From an uncultured Eubacteriales bacterium (GTDB taxonomy: Bacteria; Bacillota; Clostridia; Oscillospirales; Butyricicoccaceae): a stretch of DNA of 15,617 bases. The translations under genes were made by a program, and so were the position numbers. The notes below the pieces were generated by a model that did no database searches, had not been told where the DNA came from, and saw only the letters and a program-made list of their open reading frames with translations. The stretch is taken from contig CATJIY010000077.1 of NCBI GenBank assembly GCA_949740695.1, positions 1 to 15,617 of the forward strand, in the 5' to 3' direction. Positions 1 to 6,353 of the stretch are shown here, piece after piece; position 1 is the first letter of the stretch, and the number at the start of each line of letters is the position of its first letter.

Positions 1-98
1 GCTGATGGAGCCGGACTGTACCGTGTAACTGCCCAAGGCCCGGGAGAGCACGTCGGCGGTCTGGCTGTTGGGGGCAAAGCCGCCAAAGATGGTCGTTT
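1..98 (-). CDS. Partial VirD4/TraG-like coupling protein (internal fragment at window edge)
   Basis: The minus strand is open through the whole segment and encodes a peptide beginning TTIFGGFAPNSQTADVLSRA and continuing LGSYTVQSGSIS. From memory of the family, this resembles the C-terminal part of type IV secretion coupling ATPases (VirD4/TraG) of clostridial conjugative elements, where a GGFAPNS-type stretch precedes a conserved SGS(V/I)S motif. Those proteins bring relaxase-bound DNA to the conjugation channel at the membrane. The other two minus-strand frames give Arg/Pro-rich, unprotein-like sequence. The fragment begins exactly at the 3' end of the group II intron and runs out of the window. 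The roughly 400 residues expected upstream are absent on the other side of the intron. Identification is moderate, because only about 32 residues are visible. Confidence 0.45.
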
Positions 99-147
99 AT
101 AGTGATAGGTAATCCTTTGAAATCATCTCCAGATTTTCCCCCACTCC

Positions 148-181
148 ACACCGGACATGAGACTTTCACCTCATCCGGCGT
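148..181 (-). ncRNA. Group II intron domain V (catalytic hairpin)
   Basis: The 34-base minus-strand segment starts ACGCCGGATGAGGTGAAAG and folds into the standard domain V hairpin: a lower stem ending at the complementary CCGGTGT, and an upper stem GATGAG/CTCAT capped by a GAAA tetraloop. By position the catalytic triad is CGC rather than the AGC of Ll.LtrB-type introns. Domain VI, with the branch-point adenosine, should lie between this hairpin and base 99. Confidence 0.8.
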
Positions 182-235
182 TCCATCAATTGCAAATGTT
201 TTCCGTTTATTCAGTTTCCTATAGAAAGCAGTTTT

Positions 236-2143
236 TTAGGATTGTGCGATTTCAGGCAAACCAGCAAGGACTCTTAACTTATTTAGGGCTTGCATCTGCT
301 TAAGATTGAGTTTTAACAGGTCGAGATAGTACAGGATGATGTCCGCCCTATGCGCGTGTATCAATTTGTGTACCGGCTCCAACACGAGGAGCAGATTGGC
401 ATATTCATCTCCACCGCCACGACCTTTAGGTATTCTGTGGTGGCAATGGATTTCACCAAGGGAACGAAATTCTCGGCCTGTCACAGCACATTTTCCCCAC
501 TGAGCGCAGAACAGTGATATGCGATTGTCCGCATATTCTGTATTGTAGCCAAACGCAGGCTGCCGCATCAGCTTCAGCATGAGCGGGACATTGACCCGTA
601 GGTTATCATGCAGCCCCGCCCTGCCGCTTTCATTGTAATAGCAGCTTTTATAAGGTCTGCCTTTTGGATTTTTATGCTGTATATAGCCAATGGGATAGAT
701 AGGCTCGTCCGACCCGGCCACATATCGAAGCATGGCGGACTTTCCATATCGGCTCCGCTCCGTCCGGGTGAGCTTACGCCCGGATTTGACCAATCTGCTG
801 CCGCATTGCGTTTTGAGCCTGCTGGTAAGGACAGTCATGACCGACCGATGCAAGTGTCTGCAATCAAGGTTGACGGCTGTGGCGATTTTATAATATTCCT
901 GAATCCCCATCACCATTGCGTTGTAGATACGCACCTCGTCCAATTCTGTCTTTCCATGGCGCGGGTTTGCTATCTGCTTTGCCTGCGCCACCAGCTTGTC
1001 CCGTTCTGCCTTTAACCGTTTATCACAAATATGTGAGACAACGACCTGTTTATTTGCTTTTGGGTGAACTTTAAGCTTGAAACCGAGAAACTCCGAGTAA
1101 CGACGCTTCACATTGACGACCCTCGTCTTTTCTGCTGATACCTCCAAACGCAACCGTTGGGCCAGCCATTGTGTTACCGCAATTTTGGTGCGCTCCGCAG
1201 TATTTTTTGTTCGGCAGAAAATTCGAAAATCATCAGCATATCGGACAATAAACATCTCTTTCAGCCCCGTCTTTTTCATGGCATGATAGCCCGCACCCTT
1301 GTTGTCACTGCCATTTTTATTGACCATGACAGCATATTTTCTGGTCAGCGGGTGCTCCTGCCATTGGCTTTCGACCCAGTGGTCAAGTTCGTTCAGCACA
1401 ATATTTGCCAGTAGGGGAGAAATGATACCGCCCTGCGGCGTACCCTTTCGCGGGTATTCCATTGTGCCGTCCGGCATACGAATAGGGGCTTTAAGGATTT
1501 GCTTCAAAACATACAAAAGTTGTTTATCGTGGATTCCCATTGCCCAGATTTGGCGCATCAGCTTTGTGTGGTCAACATTGTCAAAGAAGCCCTTGATGTC
1601 GAATTCTACAACATAGTGCAGATGGCTCAACTGTAAAAGATTATAGGTCTTGGCAATTGCGTGTTCCACAGAGCGTCCGGGACGAAACCCATAGCTGTTG
1701 TCGCTGAATTTTGCTTCACAGATTGGCTCCATGATCTGCTTGATACATTGCTGTACCAGCCTGTCCCAAATGCAGGGAATACCGAGCGGTCTGGTGGAGC
1801 CGTTGGGCTTCGGGATTTCCTTGCGCCGCACCGGCTTGGGCCGATAGCCCATCTTACCTCCCTTAACGATTTGCCTGACTTTTCCGACGACTTGTTCTGT
1901 CGGTAGCCTTCCAATATCCTTTATGGTCAGGCGGTCTGTTCCGGGGGTGCTGCTGCCTGTGTTGGTCTTGATATTACGATAAGCCAACAGGATGTTTTCC
2001 CGGGACAGGATGATATCCATTAGGGTGGAAAACTGTTCACCGTTTTTGCTCTTTGCGTACAGGTCGTCATAGGTCTGCTGCATTCCGTAATATTCGGCGT
2101 GCCTCAAACTGGTTACGCTTGTTTCCTGCTTTACTTTTGGCAC
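236..2143 (-). CDS. ltrA: Group II intron-encoded reverse transcriptase/maturase with HNH endonuclease
   Basis: This 635-residue protein copies the spliced intron RNA into DNA and assists splicing. Reverse transcriptase motifs appear in order: FDIKGFFDN near residues 181-189, TPQGG at 235-239 and the catalytic YADD at 302-305. A maturase (X) region follows, then a C-terminal HNH nuclease domain with a C-x-x-T/G turn, a HCHHRIPKGRGGG segment and a final HKLIHAH. Length and order match complete intron proteins, and no frameshift is seen. The start is GTG at 2143, with GGAAGGAG nine bases upstream; an ATG at about 2150 is in a different frame. Translation ends with TAA. The HNH domain suggests cleavage of the second target strand. 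It lies inside intron domain IV, so it is expressed from the interrupted locus or a promoter within the intron. Confidence 0.96.
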   Translation of the reverse strand: MPKVKQETSVTSLRHAEYYGMQQTYDDLYAKSKNGEQFSTLMDIILSRENILLAYRNIKTNTGSSTPGTDRLTIKDIGRLPTEQVVGKVRQIVKGGKMGYRPKPVRRKEIPKPNGSTRPLGIPCIWDRLVQQCIKQIMEPICEAKFSDNSYGFRPGRSVEHAIAKTYNLLQLSHLHYVVEFDIKGFFDNVDHTKLMRQIWAMGIHDKQLLYVLKQILKAPIRMPDGTMEYPRKGTPQGGIISPLLANIVLNELDHWVESQWQEHPLTRKYAVMVNKNGSDNKGAGYHAMKKTGLKEMFIVRYADDFRIFCRTKNTAERTKIAVTQWLAQRLRLEVSAEKTRVVNVKRRYSEFLGFKLKVHPKANKQVVVSHICDKRLKAERDKLVAQAKQIANPRHGKTELDEVRIYNAMVMGIQEYYKIATAVNLDCRHLHRSVMTVLTSRLKTQCGSRLVKSGRKLTRTERSRYGKSAMLRYVAGSDEPIYPIGYIQHKNPKGRPYKSCYYNESGRAGLHDNLRVNVPLMLKLMRQPAFGYNTEYADNRISLFCAQWGKCAVTGREFRSLGEIHCHHRIPKGRGGGDEYANLLLVLEPVHKLIHAHRADIILYYLDLLKLNLKQMQALNKLRVLAGLPEIAQS

Positions 2144-2851
2144 AAGGCATCACTCCTTCCTTGGGCAGTGACCCTTTTGCTCATACTCGAAATCCTTGTG
2201 TTCAACTGAATAACTTGGACATTTTGCAATTGACTTGAGGCCATCCCTCCATCCCCATTACAGGGAGTTCATCGGTTCGACCTCTGCTTTTCAGCATCGG
2301 TTCGCCTGCTTATCTGCTTCGTCAGGCTGCGTCTTAGTAAAGACACCCGATACCTTTCCTCGTTCCGATAATCCTATCTGTACATATACCCGTAGGTGCC
2401 CGCTATAAGCCTGCTGGCTTGGGTGCGCCTGTAACGCATCATGGCTTTTCATAGGGAACATTCTTACTCAGCCACACTGACCACCATTTTAAGGTGAAGA
2501 CACATTTCTTTGCCTTCAAATTTTAGACCCTTACATTCGCAGTTTTCGTCAGTCCTTTTGGACATTCTCACCATGGGTATTTTATAGACCCCCGGCCTAT
2601 GGGTGACACACCCCACCTCTGGGGCGCTTTCGTGGGTGGCCGGTTGTTATCCAGCAAATCCCTTACGGACCACTCTCAGCCGACTTCACCGAGCTTCAGA
2701 CGATTAAGGTTTCCCTTTATACCGCCTGTCGGAGTCTCAGGGGGAGCGTTTCAGGGCGTTACTCCGTCATTCCACTCCTCGGATTATCAGTTCAACCCAC
2801 AAGGGTTGCCGCTTTTTCATCTTTTCAGACTTGTAGCGGAACAAGTCGCAC
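2144..2851 (-). ncRNA. Group II intron domains I-III (5' ribozyme part)
   Basis: This stretch contains no gene and forms the 5' part of the ribozyme, from the GTGCGACTTG start to the ribosome binding site of the RT gene. Many local inverted repeats are visible. One is CACC-TTAAAAT-GGTG, just 5' of GTTCCC at 2454-2459 on the minus strand. That hexamer is the best candidate for EBS1, since it pairs with the last six bases of the 5' exon (GGGAAT, with one U-G pair). The domain limits were not resolved by folding. Confidence 0.75.
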
Positions 2852-2885
2852 ATTCCCATTTATTAAGAGTTTTCATTTTTTAATT

Positions 2886-2927
2886 GACCCACCCTCACAA
2901 AGACAGAAGTCAAAGTGAGAGTGGGCC
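2886..2927. other. Imperfect inverted repeat next to the intron insertion site
   Basis: CCCACCCTCAC and GTGAGAGTGGG pair over 10 of 11 positions around a 16-base A-rich loop that itself contains GAC/GTC. It lies downstream of the 203-residue gene (stop at 2954) and 34 bases before the intron 5' end. On the minus strand it is followed by AATTAAAAAATG rather than a T-run, so a rho-independent terminator is doubtful in that direction. A strong AGGAGG at about 2931-2936 (minus) has no start codon at a usable distance, which may mean the gene it once served is gone. Confidence 0.45.
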
Positions 2928-2953
2928 TTCCTCCTTTCAGTAGTTAATTTCTA

Positions 2954-3565
2954 TTAGCCAAAAGCATGAATCGAAACGACGTTTTCCTCCACCTGGGTAT
3001 TCCCGTAACCCAGTACGGAATCAGCCTCTTCCGCCGTAATGCGGCCTTTCTGGACCGCGATACGAACTAGGGACTCGCTCCACAGGCCGAGCATAAAGTT
3101 GTTGCGAATGCGGGCCAAACCCGGAGATACCGGACGGCCGTACATTTTGGCAAACAATCCGGACTGATGCACCGCAGGCGCGGGCGCGTCGGGTTCCTTA
3201 AGCATCAGCTGAGCTTCCGCAGCGGCAGCCATACGATCCTCAGCGGTAACGACGGCACGTCTGTTGGAGCCGTTCTGCGAATAAGCATCCGCGCAGGGGA
3301 AATGATTCTTCATGTAATCGGCAACCCGATTCAGAATTTCTTCCGGGGCCATATCGTCGGTGAAAAGAACGCCCTCAGCAGCAGCAACGGCCTTGATTTC
3401 GGCCAACTCCATGAGCTCGCCGCCATCAGTGCTGCTGGAAGCGATAACGGCGACCTTACCGGGTTCATTCACCCAAGGATACCGCTCTGCAATCTCGTCA
3501 GCGGACCAAAGCTGACCAGCGAAGAAAATGTCCTTCTTGCCATCCCAAATCTGAAAGCTAAACAT
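2954..3565 (-). CDS. Hypothetical 203-residue protein, mobile-element type
   Basis: I do not recognise the family. The protein has an N-terminal globular part (starting MFSFQIWDGKKDIFFAGQ), a short acidic/Ala-rich linker near residues 105-130, and a C-terminal helical part. The latter ends in a short helix-turn-helix-like stretch, LVRIAVQKGRITAEEADSVL, similar in style to the K-G-x-I-T-x-E-E motif of small phage tail-assembly proteins (XkdX type). That likeness is weak. There is no membrane segment or signal peptide. The start at 3565 is fixed by GGGAGG nine bases upstream, and the gene ends with TAA TAG. It is the last gene of the small-gene operon and is separated from the preceding gene by a strong hairpin, so it may be expressed at a lower or different level. 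Confidence 0.8.
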   Translation of the reverse strand: MFSFQIWDGKKDIFFAGQLWSADEIAERYPWVNEPGKVAVIASSSTDGGELMELAEIKAVAAAEGVLFTDDMAPEEILNRVADYMKNHFPCADAYSQNGSNRRAVVTAEDRMAAAAEAQLMLKEPDAPAPAVHQSGLFAKMYGRPVSPGLARIRNNFMLGLWSESLVRIAVQKGRITAEEADSVLGYGNTQVEENVVSIHAFG

Positions 3566-3603
3566 AACTTAGAACCTCCCAAAATTTAATTTGATAAAAG
3601 ATT

Positions 3604-3634
3604 GGGAGGGGACCGTTGCTACGGCACCCCTCCC
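3604..3634 (-). terminator. Probable rho-independent terminator or attenuating hairpin
   Basis: GGGAGGGG pairs perfectly with CCCCTCCC, and an inner CCGT/ACGG stem closes a TGCT loop. On the minus strand the hairpin is followed by AATCTTTTATC, a short T-rich tract. It sits between the 3' end of the membrane-protein gene and the start of the 203-residue gene (3565), so it would end or reduce transcription into the last gene. A second, weaker hairpin (GATGC/GCATC with flanking GATC/GATC) lies just upstream at about 3649-3673. Confidence 0.65.
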
Positions 3635-3682
3635 CAGAAAACACCAGGGATCTGATGCCTAGCATCCGATCTCAGTTAATAG

Positions 3683-3766
3683 TTAGATTTTTCCACCCCA
3701 AAAGCTGGCAGGGCAGCCATTGTCACGCATTTCGCAAGGGATAATTTCCGCTGGATATTCCTTCTT
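3683..3766 (-). other. In-frame continuation beyond the TAG of the 4264 gene
   Basis: Immediately after TAG the same frame reads 27 codons to TAA with balanced composition, including CEMRDNGCPASFWGG, a two-cysteine segment that looks like a folded protein end. A stretch this long is open by chance about one time in four, so this alone is not proof. It gains weight from the parallel case in the DUF4406-like gene of the same operon. Confidence 0.4.
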
Positions 3767-4264
3767 CTACGCAAAATCAACTTCTTCGGCGAGGGGAACC
3801 TCATTGCCAGGAAATTTTGGCAGAATGAAATCCCGCAATGTACGCAGAGAAGATGCCGAAACAACAGCCTCAGATGTAGCTTCCGCCGCAGCCTGTGCTG
3901 CCGCTTTCGCTCTTGCCATCATTTCCACAGCAGTCTGTGCCGTCGCTTCTGTTGTTGCCATCATCTCGACAGCTTCTTCCACCTCATCCGCGCTTGGTCT
4001 ATTGGCTCTCGCCTTAGCTTCGTCGCCGGCAACGCGGCAGAAGCAAACGCACCCAAGAATTAACTTCTTGATGCAGTGCGGGATCGTGCGGATGACGCAG
4101 GAAGGAGCATAGGCCAGTTTCCCGTTGAACGAGCCGTTTCTGACTTTGCCGACAAGCGCAGCAGTTGAGAGCCAAGCGACATTAGCGAGGACCCAACCAG
4201 ACACAAAGATTGTCAGCAGTACAACGGCGACCTTAACCAGGAGCGCAATAATTAAGAACAACAT
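3767..4264 (-). CDS. Small membrane protein with Ala/Glu-rich helix; ends at an in-frame TAG
   Basis: This 165-residue protein starts at MLFLIIALLVKVAVVLL (ATG at 4264). AAAGGAAA just upstream serves as the ribosome binding site, which is better supported than an upstream start at 4309. Residues about 1-35 are strongly hydrophobic (one long or two short membrane segments). A cysteine-containing patch (LGCVCFC) follows near residue 72, then a long Ala/Glu/Met-rich helical region, probably a coiled coil, with near-repeats of AVEMMA. The frame stops at TAG (3767-3769) after VPLAEEVDFA. It continues in frame for 27 further residues (starting KKEYPAEIIPCEMRDNGC) to TAA at 3683-3685, so the native product may be 193 residues. 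Function unknown. It lies in the middle of an operon of short membrane proteins. Confidence 0.72.
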   Translation of the reverse strand: MLFLIIALLVKVAVVLLTIFVSGWVLANVAWLSTAALVGKVRNGSFNGKLAYAPSCVIRTIPHCIKKLILGCVCFCRVAGDEAKARANRPSADEVEEAVEMMATTEATAQTAVEMMARAKAAAQAAAEATSEAVVSASSLRTLRDFILPKFPGNEVPLAEEVDFA

Positions 4265-4340
4265 AGTAGATTTCCTTTCTTTTTGACCTGCGGCTCGATG
4301 CTTGGGCACCGGACCTATGATTTTTCTTCTTGCGAATGAT

Positions 4341-4493
4341 TCAGTCGCAGACGCGATATTTGACGTCTAATCCATATCTATCTTGCAGATAACGCACCGC
4401 AGCTTCTACGCTGGGCGCAATGTTGTGGAACCCCCTGGCGGTAATCTCATACCCCCATGCAGGGACTTTACTTTTCTTAATTGTGAATGTCAT
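4341..4493 (-). CDS. Small hypothetical protein, 50 residues
   Basis: A short gene starting MTFTIKKSKVPAWGYEITAR and ending VKYRVCD. The ATG at 4493 is preceded by GGAGGGG seven bases away; this site overlaps the stop of the upstream membrane-protein gene (4509-4511), which suggests translational coupling. It ends with TGA. The product is compact, charged and not hydrophobic, with a predicted beta-strand start and a helix near SVEAAVRYLQDRYGL. It could be a small cytoplasmic partner of the membrane proteins around it. Family not recognised. Confidence 0.7.
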   Translation of the reverse strand: MTFTIKKSKVPAWGYEITARGFHNIAPSVEAAVRYLQDRYGLDVKYRVCD

Positions 4494-4508
4494 TTGGATC
4501 CCCTCCGC

Positions 4509-4943
4509 TCAATCCGGAAGCTCTCTAGCGATTGCAAAAGCGCAACCAGCGACAAAAGCTGCGGCACAAAGGAGAACACAACTGATGGGGTTCAGGAAAG
4601 CCGGCACCTCGACAACGAGAGTAATAAGAGTAATCACTCCAATTACCGCGAGAGCGAAGATGCTGACAGCGGTAGACGTGATTTTGTGATTCAGTTCGGT
4701 CTTGCCGGTAGTGCGCATCAAGAATCCATTGATCCGGTTTGCAGCGCCTAAACTGGCCAAAACGATACCACTGATGAACAAGCGGATGGGACCTCCTTCG
4801 CTGCCCCATTTCTCAGCTTCCTCCACGGACATCCTAGAGACCTTATGAGACCCCCAGATGATGGCTGCGGGCAAAACAAGCGACCAAACGCTCAGAATAA
4901 TTGTGGCGATGGAATTGATCGCTGCATAGTTGTTGATAAACAT
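4509..4943 (-). CDS. Four-helix membrane protein, 144 residues
   Basis: The start is ATG at 4943 (MFINNYAAINS), fixed by TAGGAGG eight bases upstream; the longer frame to 4988 has no such site. Hydrophobic segments lie near residues 9-32, 54-70, 92-117 and 120-138, so it should span the membrane three or four times with a short charged loop (SRMSVEEAEKWGSE) after the first. It ends with TGA and leads directly into the 50-residue gene. The family was not recognised. The setting resembles the runs of short membrane proteins found in conjugative and phage-like elements of Clostridia. Confidence 0.78.
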   Translation of the reverse strand: MFINNYAAINSIATIILSVWSLVLPAAIIWGSHKVSRMSVEEAEKWGSEGGPIRLFISGIVLASLGAANRINGFLMRTTGKTELNHKITSTAVSIFALAVIGVITLITLVVEVPAFLNPISCVLLCAAAFVAGCAFAIARELPD

Positions 4944-5021
4944 GATAAATCCTCCTAAATTACACATGAATGTCTTCCGGGCTGCCAAGAAAATTCTAAA
5001 GATAGAGATAATCCGGCAGCT

Positions 5022-5315
5022 TCATCCTTCCTTGCCGGGAGCAACGCCTTTACCGTTCTCAGAGCGGCTAGTCTTTCTGCATACAACCCTAGTAATTCCT
5101 TCCGCGACAGCGTTTAGCACGAACAAAAAGGTGAGGGGGACACAGAAGAAGACCTTTGCTGCGGTGTTCCCGGATGACATAGCATCCGCAAGGACATCAA
5201 AAGGTGTCAGAGCGGCGACTATGACGCTCCAGATCAGCCAAGCATAGCCCAAGCAAACGATGGTCTCGGCAGTCTGAGTTAACAAACTCAGCAACATATC
5301 AGTTGTGATAAACAT
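5022..5315 (-). CDS. Two-helix membrane protein, 97 residues
   Basis: Starts MFITTDMLLSLLTQTAETIV with TAGGAGG eight bases upstream; the leader AAATTTAGGAGG closely resembles that of the next gene. Two hydrophobic stretches, near residues 17-38 and 54-75, are followed by a basic tail (CRKTSRSENGKG), suggesting a cytoplasmic C-terminus. The N-terminal MFI and the shared leader hint that this gene and the 4943 gene are distant duplicates, but I cannot align them further. Function unknown. Confidence 0.75.
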   Translation of the reverse strand: MFITTDMLLSLLTQTAETIVCLGYAWLIWSVIVAALTPFDVLADAMSSGNTAAKVFFCVPLTFLFVLNAVAEGITRVVCRKTSRSENGKGVAPGKEG

Positions 5316-5379
5316 AGTAAGCCTCCTAAATTTTCCGCCCTAAAGAGCGACATAATAAACGAATAGTCTTTCGTTCTTT

Positions 5380-5526
5380 TCAGCATCCGAAATCTGCGTA
5401 ACGCAGTTTTCCGGAAAGCAGCAGTCTCATCTCCGCCTGATCGCGAATTTCTTCCTGCTTTTTCTTGTTTGCCTCGATAAAATCCTCGTACATGGCCCAG
5501 GGCTTCCCGACACGCTGGCACCAAGC
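5380..5526 (-). other. In-frame C-terminal part of the DUF4406-like gene beyond TAG
   Basis: After TAG the frame continues AWCQRVGKPWAMYEDFIEAN, then a charged helix (KKKQEEIRDQAEMRLLL) and YADFGC before TGA. The Ala-rich, Gly-Lys-containing start matches what follows the SKGA-x-x-E motif in DUF4406 proteins. This is therefore genuine coding sequence, not chance openness. Either a nonsense mutation has recently split the gene, or TAG is translated here. Confidence 0.65.
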
Positions 5527-5766
5527 CTACTCTATCAGGGCGCCCTTGCTCTCCTGGAAATCCGGGAGAAACACGGCCATGTCGGATTCTTCCAGCATGG
5601 TCAGGGAAATCTTCATGTACCCCGGCTCTGACAGTCCGTCAGGCAGGATAGCCGGATTCAAAACGACGTAGCCCAGAGCGGTAAGCACTCTGGCTGCCGA
5701 TTTGAACTTTTCCCGATAATTGGGGTCGCCGGTGATTTTACCAGCTAAGTAGATTTTAGTTTTCAT
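5527..5766 (-). CDS. DUF4406-like protein (nucleoside 2-deoxyribosyltransferase-like fold), stopped by in-frame TAG
   Basis: The protein starts MKTKIYLAGKITGDPNYREK, the typical opening of DUF4406 and related deoxyribosyltransferase-like proteins (K-I-Y-L-A-G-x-I-T-G). It continues with LGYVVLNPAILPDG and MLEESDMAVFLPDFQESKGA, all family hallmarks. Such proteins are common in phages and mobile elements; their substrate is unknown. ATG at 5766 overlaps the stop of the upstream gene by 11 bases and has GGAGGAAAAAGACT before it, so the two are translationally coupled. The frame stops at TAG (5527-5529) within the SKGALIE segment, where relatives usually have an aromatic or other residue and then continue. 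The same frame then reads 48 more residues to TGA at 5380-5382, so the intact product would be 128 residues. Confidence 0.75.
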   Translation of the reverse strand: MKTKIYLAGKITGDPNYREKFKSAARVLTALGYVVLNPAILPDGLSEPGYMKISLTMLEESDMAVFLPDFQESKGALIE

Positions 5767-6130
5767 AGTCTTTTTCCTCCAAAATTTTTCTTATAGCCCG
5801 GAGCTGGTTTAGTGTATATCCCCCCTTGGGAGGATTCTCAGCAGCCCACTTGAGCCAATCAGCTAAGTTCTTTTTCTCCATCCAGTCAGACGCCAGCCGC
5901 TCAGCAGGAAAGAGATAACGCGGCCATCCAAAGTCAACTTTCTCGCAGAGATATTCGTCTTTGGGATCCTTACTATAAAATTGAGGTCCCCTGGCACCGA
6001 TCTTCACCTTCACATACTTGCGGCCTACAGACAGTACCGTTACGGACTGCACCTGTGTTTGAGTCGATCCATACGTGCCATCACCAACCAGAAAGGCGGT
6101 TTGGCCTGCTGTAAAGTTCTTGAGATCCAT
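5756..6130 (-). CDS. Hypothetical 124-residue protein with N-terminal beta-barrel-like domain
   Basis: Starts MDLKNFTAGQTAFLVGDGTY, with TAGGAGGAG upstream. The N-terminal half alternates short strands (VQSVTVLSVGRKYVKVKIG), in the style of the small beta-barrel (KOW/SH3-like) proteins of phages and mobile elements that begin with a GQ-x-(A/V)-x-(F/L)-V segment. The C-terminal half is helical (WMEKKNLADWLKWAAENPP, then NQLRAIRKILEE). The last 11 bases overlap the start of the DUF4406-like gene. It is the first gene after the 6267-6295 promoter and its terminator-like leader. Exact function unknown. Confidence 0.78.
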   Translation of the reverse strand: MDLKNFTAGQTAFLVGDGTYGSTQTQVQSVTVLSVGRKYVKVKIGARGPQFYSKDPKDEYLCEKVDFGWPRYLFPAERLASDWMEKKNLADWLKWAAENPPKGGYTLNQLRAIRKILEEKDYEN

Positions 6131-6165
6131 AAGTAACTCCTCCTATAGTTTTGATAAATATACAA

Positions 6166-6203
6166 AAAGGCAGTTTTTACTCCTTGAAGTAAAAACTGCC
6201 TTT
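6166..6203 (-). terminator. 15-bp perfect hairpin with T-run: attenuator or sRNA terminator
   Basis: AAAGGCAGTTTTTAC and GTAAAAACTGCCTTT form a perfect 15-bp stem around an 8-base loop. On the minus strand it is followed by TTTTTG. It lies downstream of a strong promoter but upstream of the first gene (6130). Transcription would therefore often stop here, giving an RNA of about 95 bases, unless an antiterminating fold or factor intervenes. It could also stop transcription coming from the ATP-grasp gene. The stem is symmetrical, so it may act in both directions. Confidence 0.8.
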
Positions 6204-6266
6204 GCGGGGATACATATATGTTATGCCGGGGGTCGCCCAGCGAAATTAGTTCTTAAATGTGCTTAC

Positions 6267-6295
6267 AGTATAGCACCGGTAATTTATGTTGTCAA
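6267..6295 (-). promoter_or_regulatory. Strong sigma-A type promoter
   Basis: On the minus strand, TTGACA (6290-6295) and TATACT (6267-6272) are separated by exactly 17 bases. Transcription should start near 6260. The -35 is consensus and the -10 has five of six consensus bases, the best promoter in the window. The transcript leader contains GGGCGACCCCCGGC and CATATATG palindromes before the terminator hairpin at 6166-6203. Confidence 0.85.
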
Positions 6296-6353
6296 TTTTC
6301 TTGTGCAGAGGAATCCAATTTTTTTCTTGCCACCGCATTGAACCGGGGAAATT

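Larger units (their letters stand above)
99..2851 (-). mobile_element. Complete group II intron (ribozyme plus RT-maturase ORF)
   Basis: On the minus strand the element starts with the GTGCG consensus (5' end at 2851). It carries an RT-maturase gene in domain IV, a domain V hairpin with a GAAA tetraloop, a domain VI region, and ends in ...ATCACTAT at 99. The 5' exon ends in GGGAAT, which can pair with GTTCCC inside domain I (2454-2459, candidate EBS1), supporting the 5' junction. Group II introns self-splice and move by target-primed reverse transcription. All parts appear intact, so the element may be active. The two flanking exons do not form a continuous gene (see findings). The 3' end is placed by the intron consensus and could be off by one or two bases. 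Confidence 0.88.

Noticed and set aside
2599..2883. Plus-strand frame of 94 residues
   Set aside because: It lies in the structured ribozyme part of the group II intron on the opposite strand, with no ribosome binding site or recognisable motif.
2884..2936. A class C intron target (insertion directly after a terminator stem)
   Set aside because: The hairpin is 34 bases from the insertion point and has no T-run on the intron strand, and the intron protein has an HNH domain that class C intron proteins usually lack.
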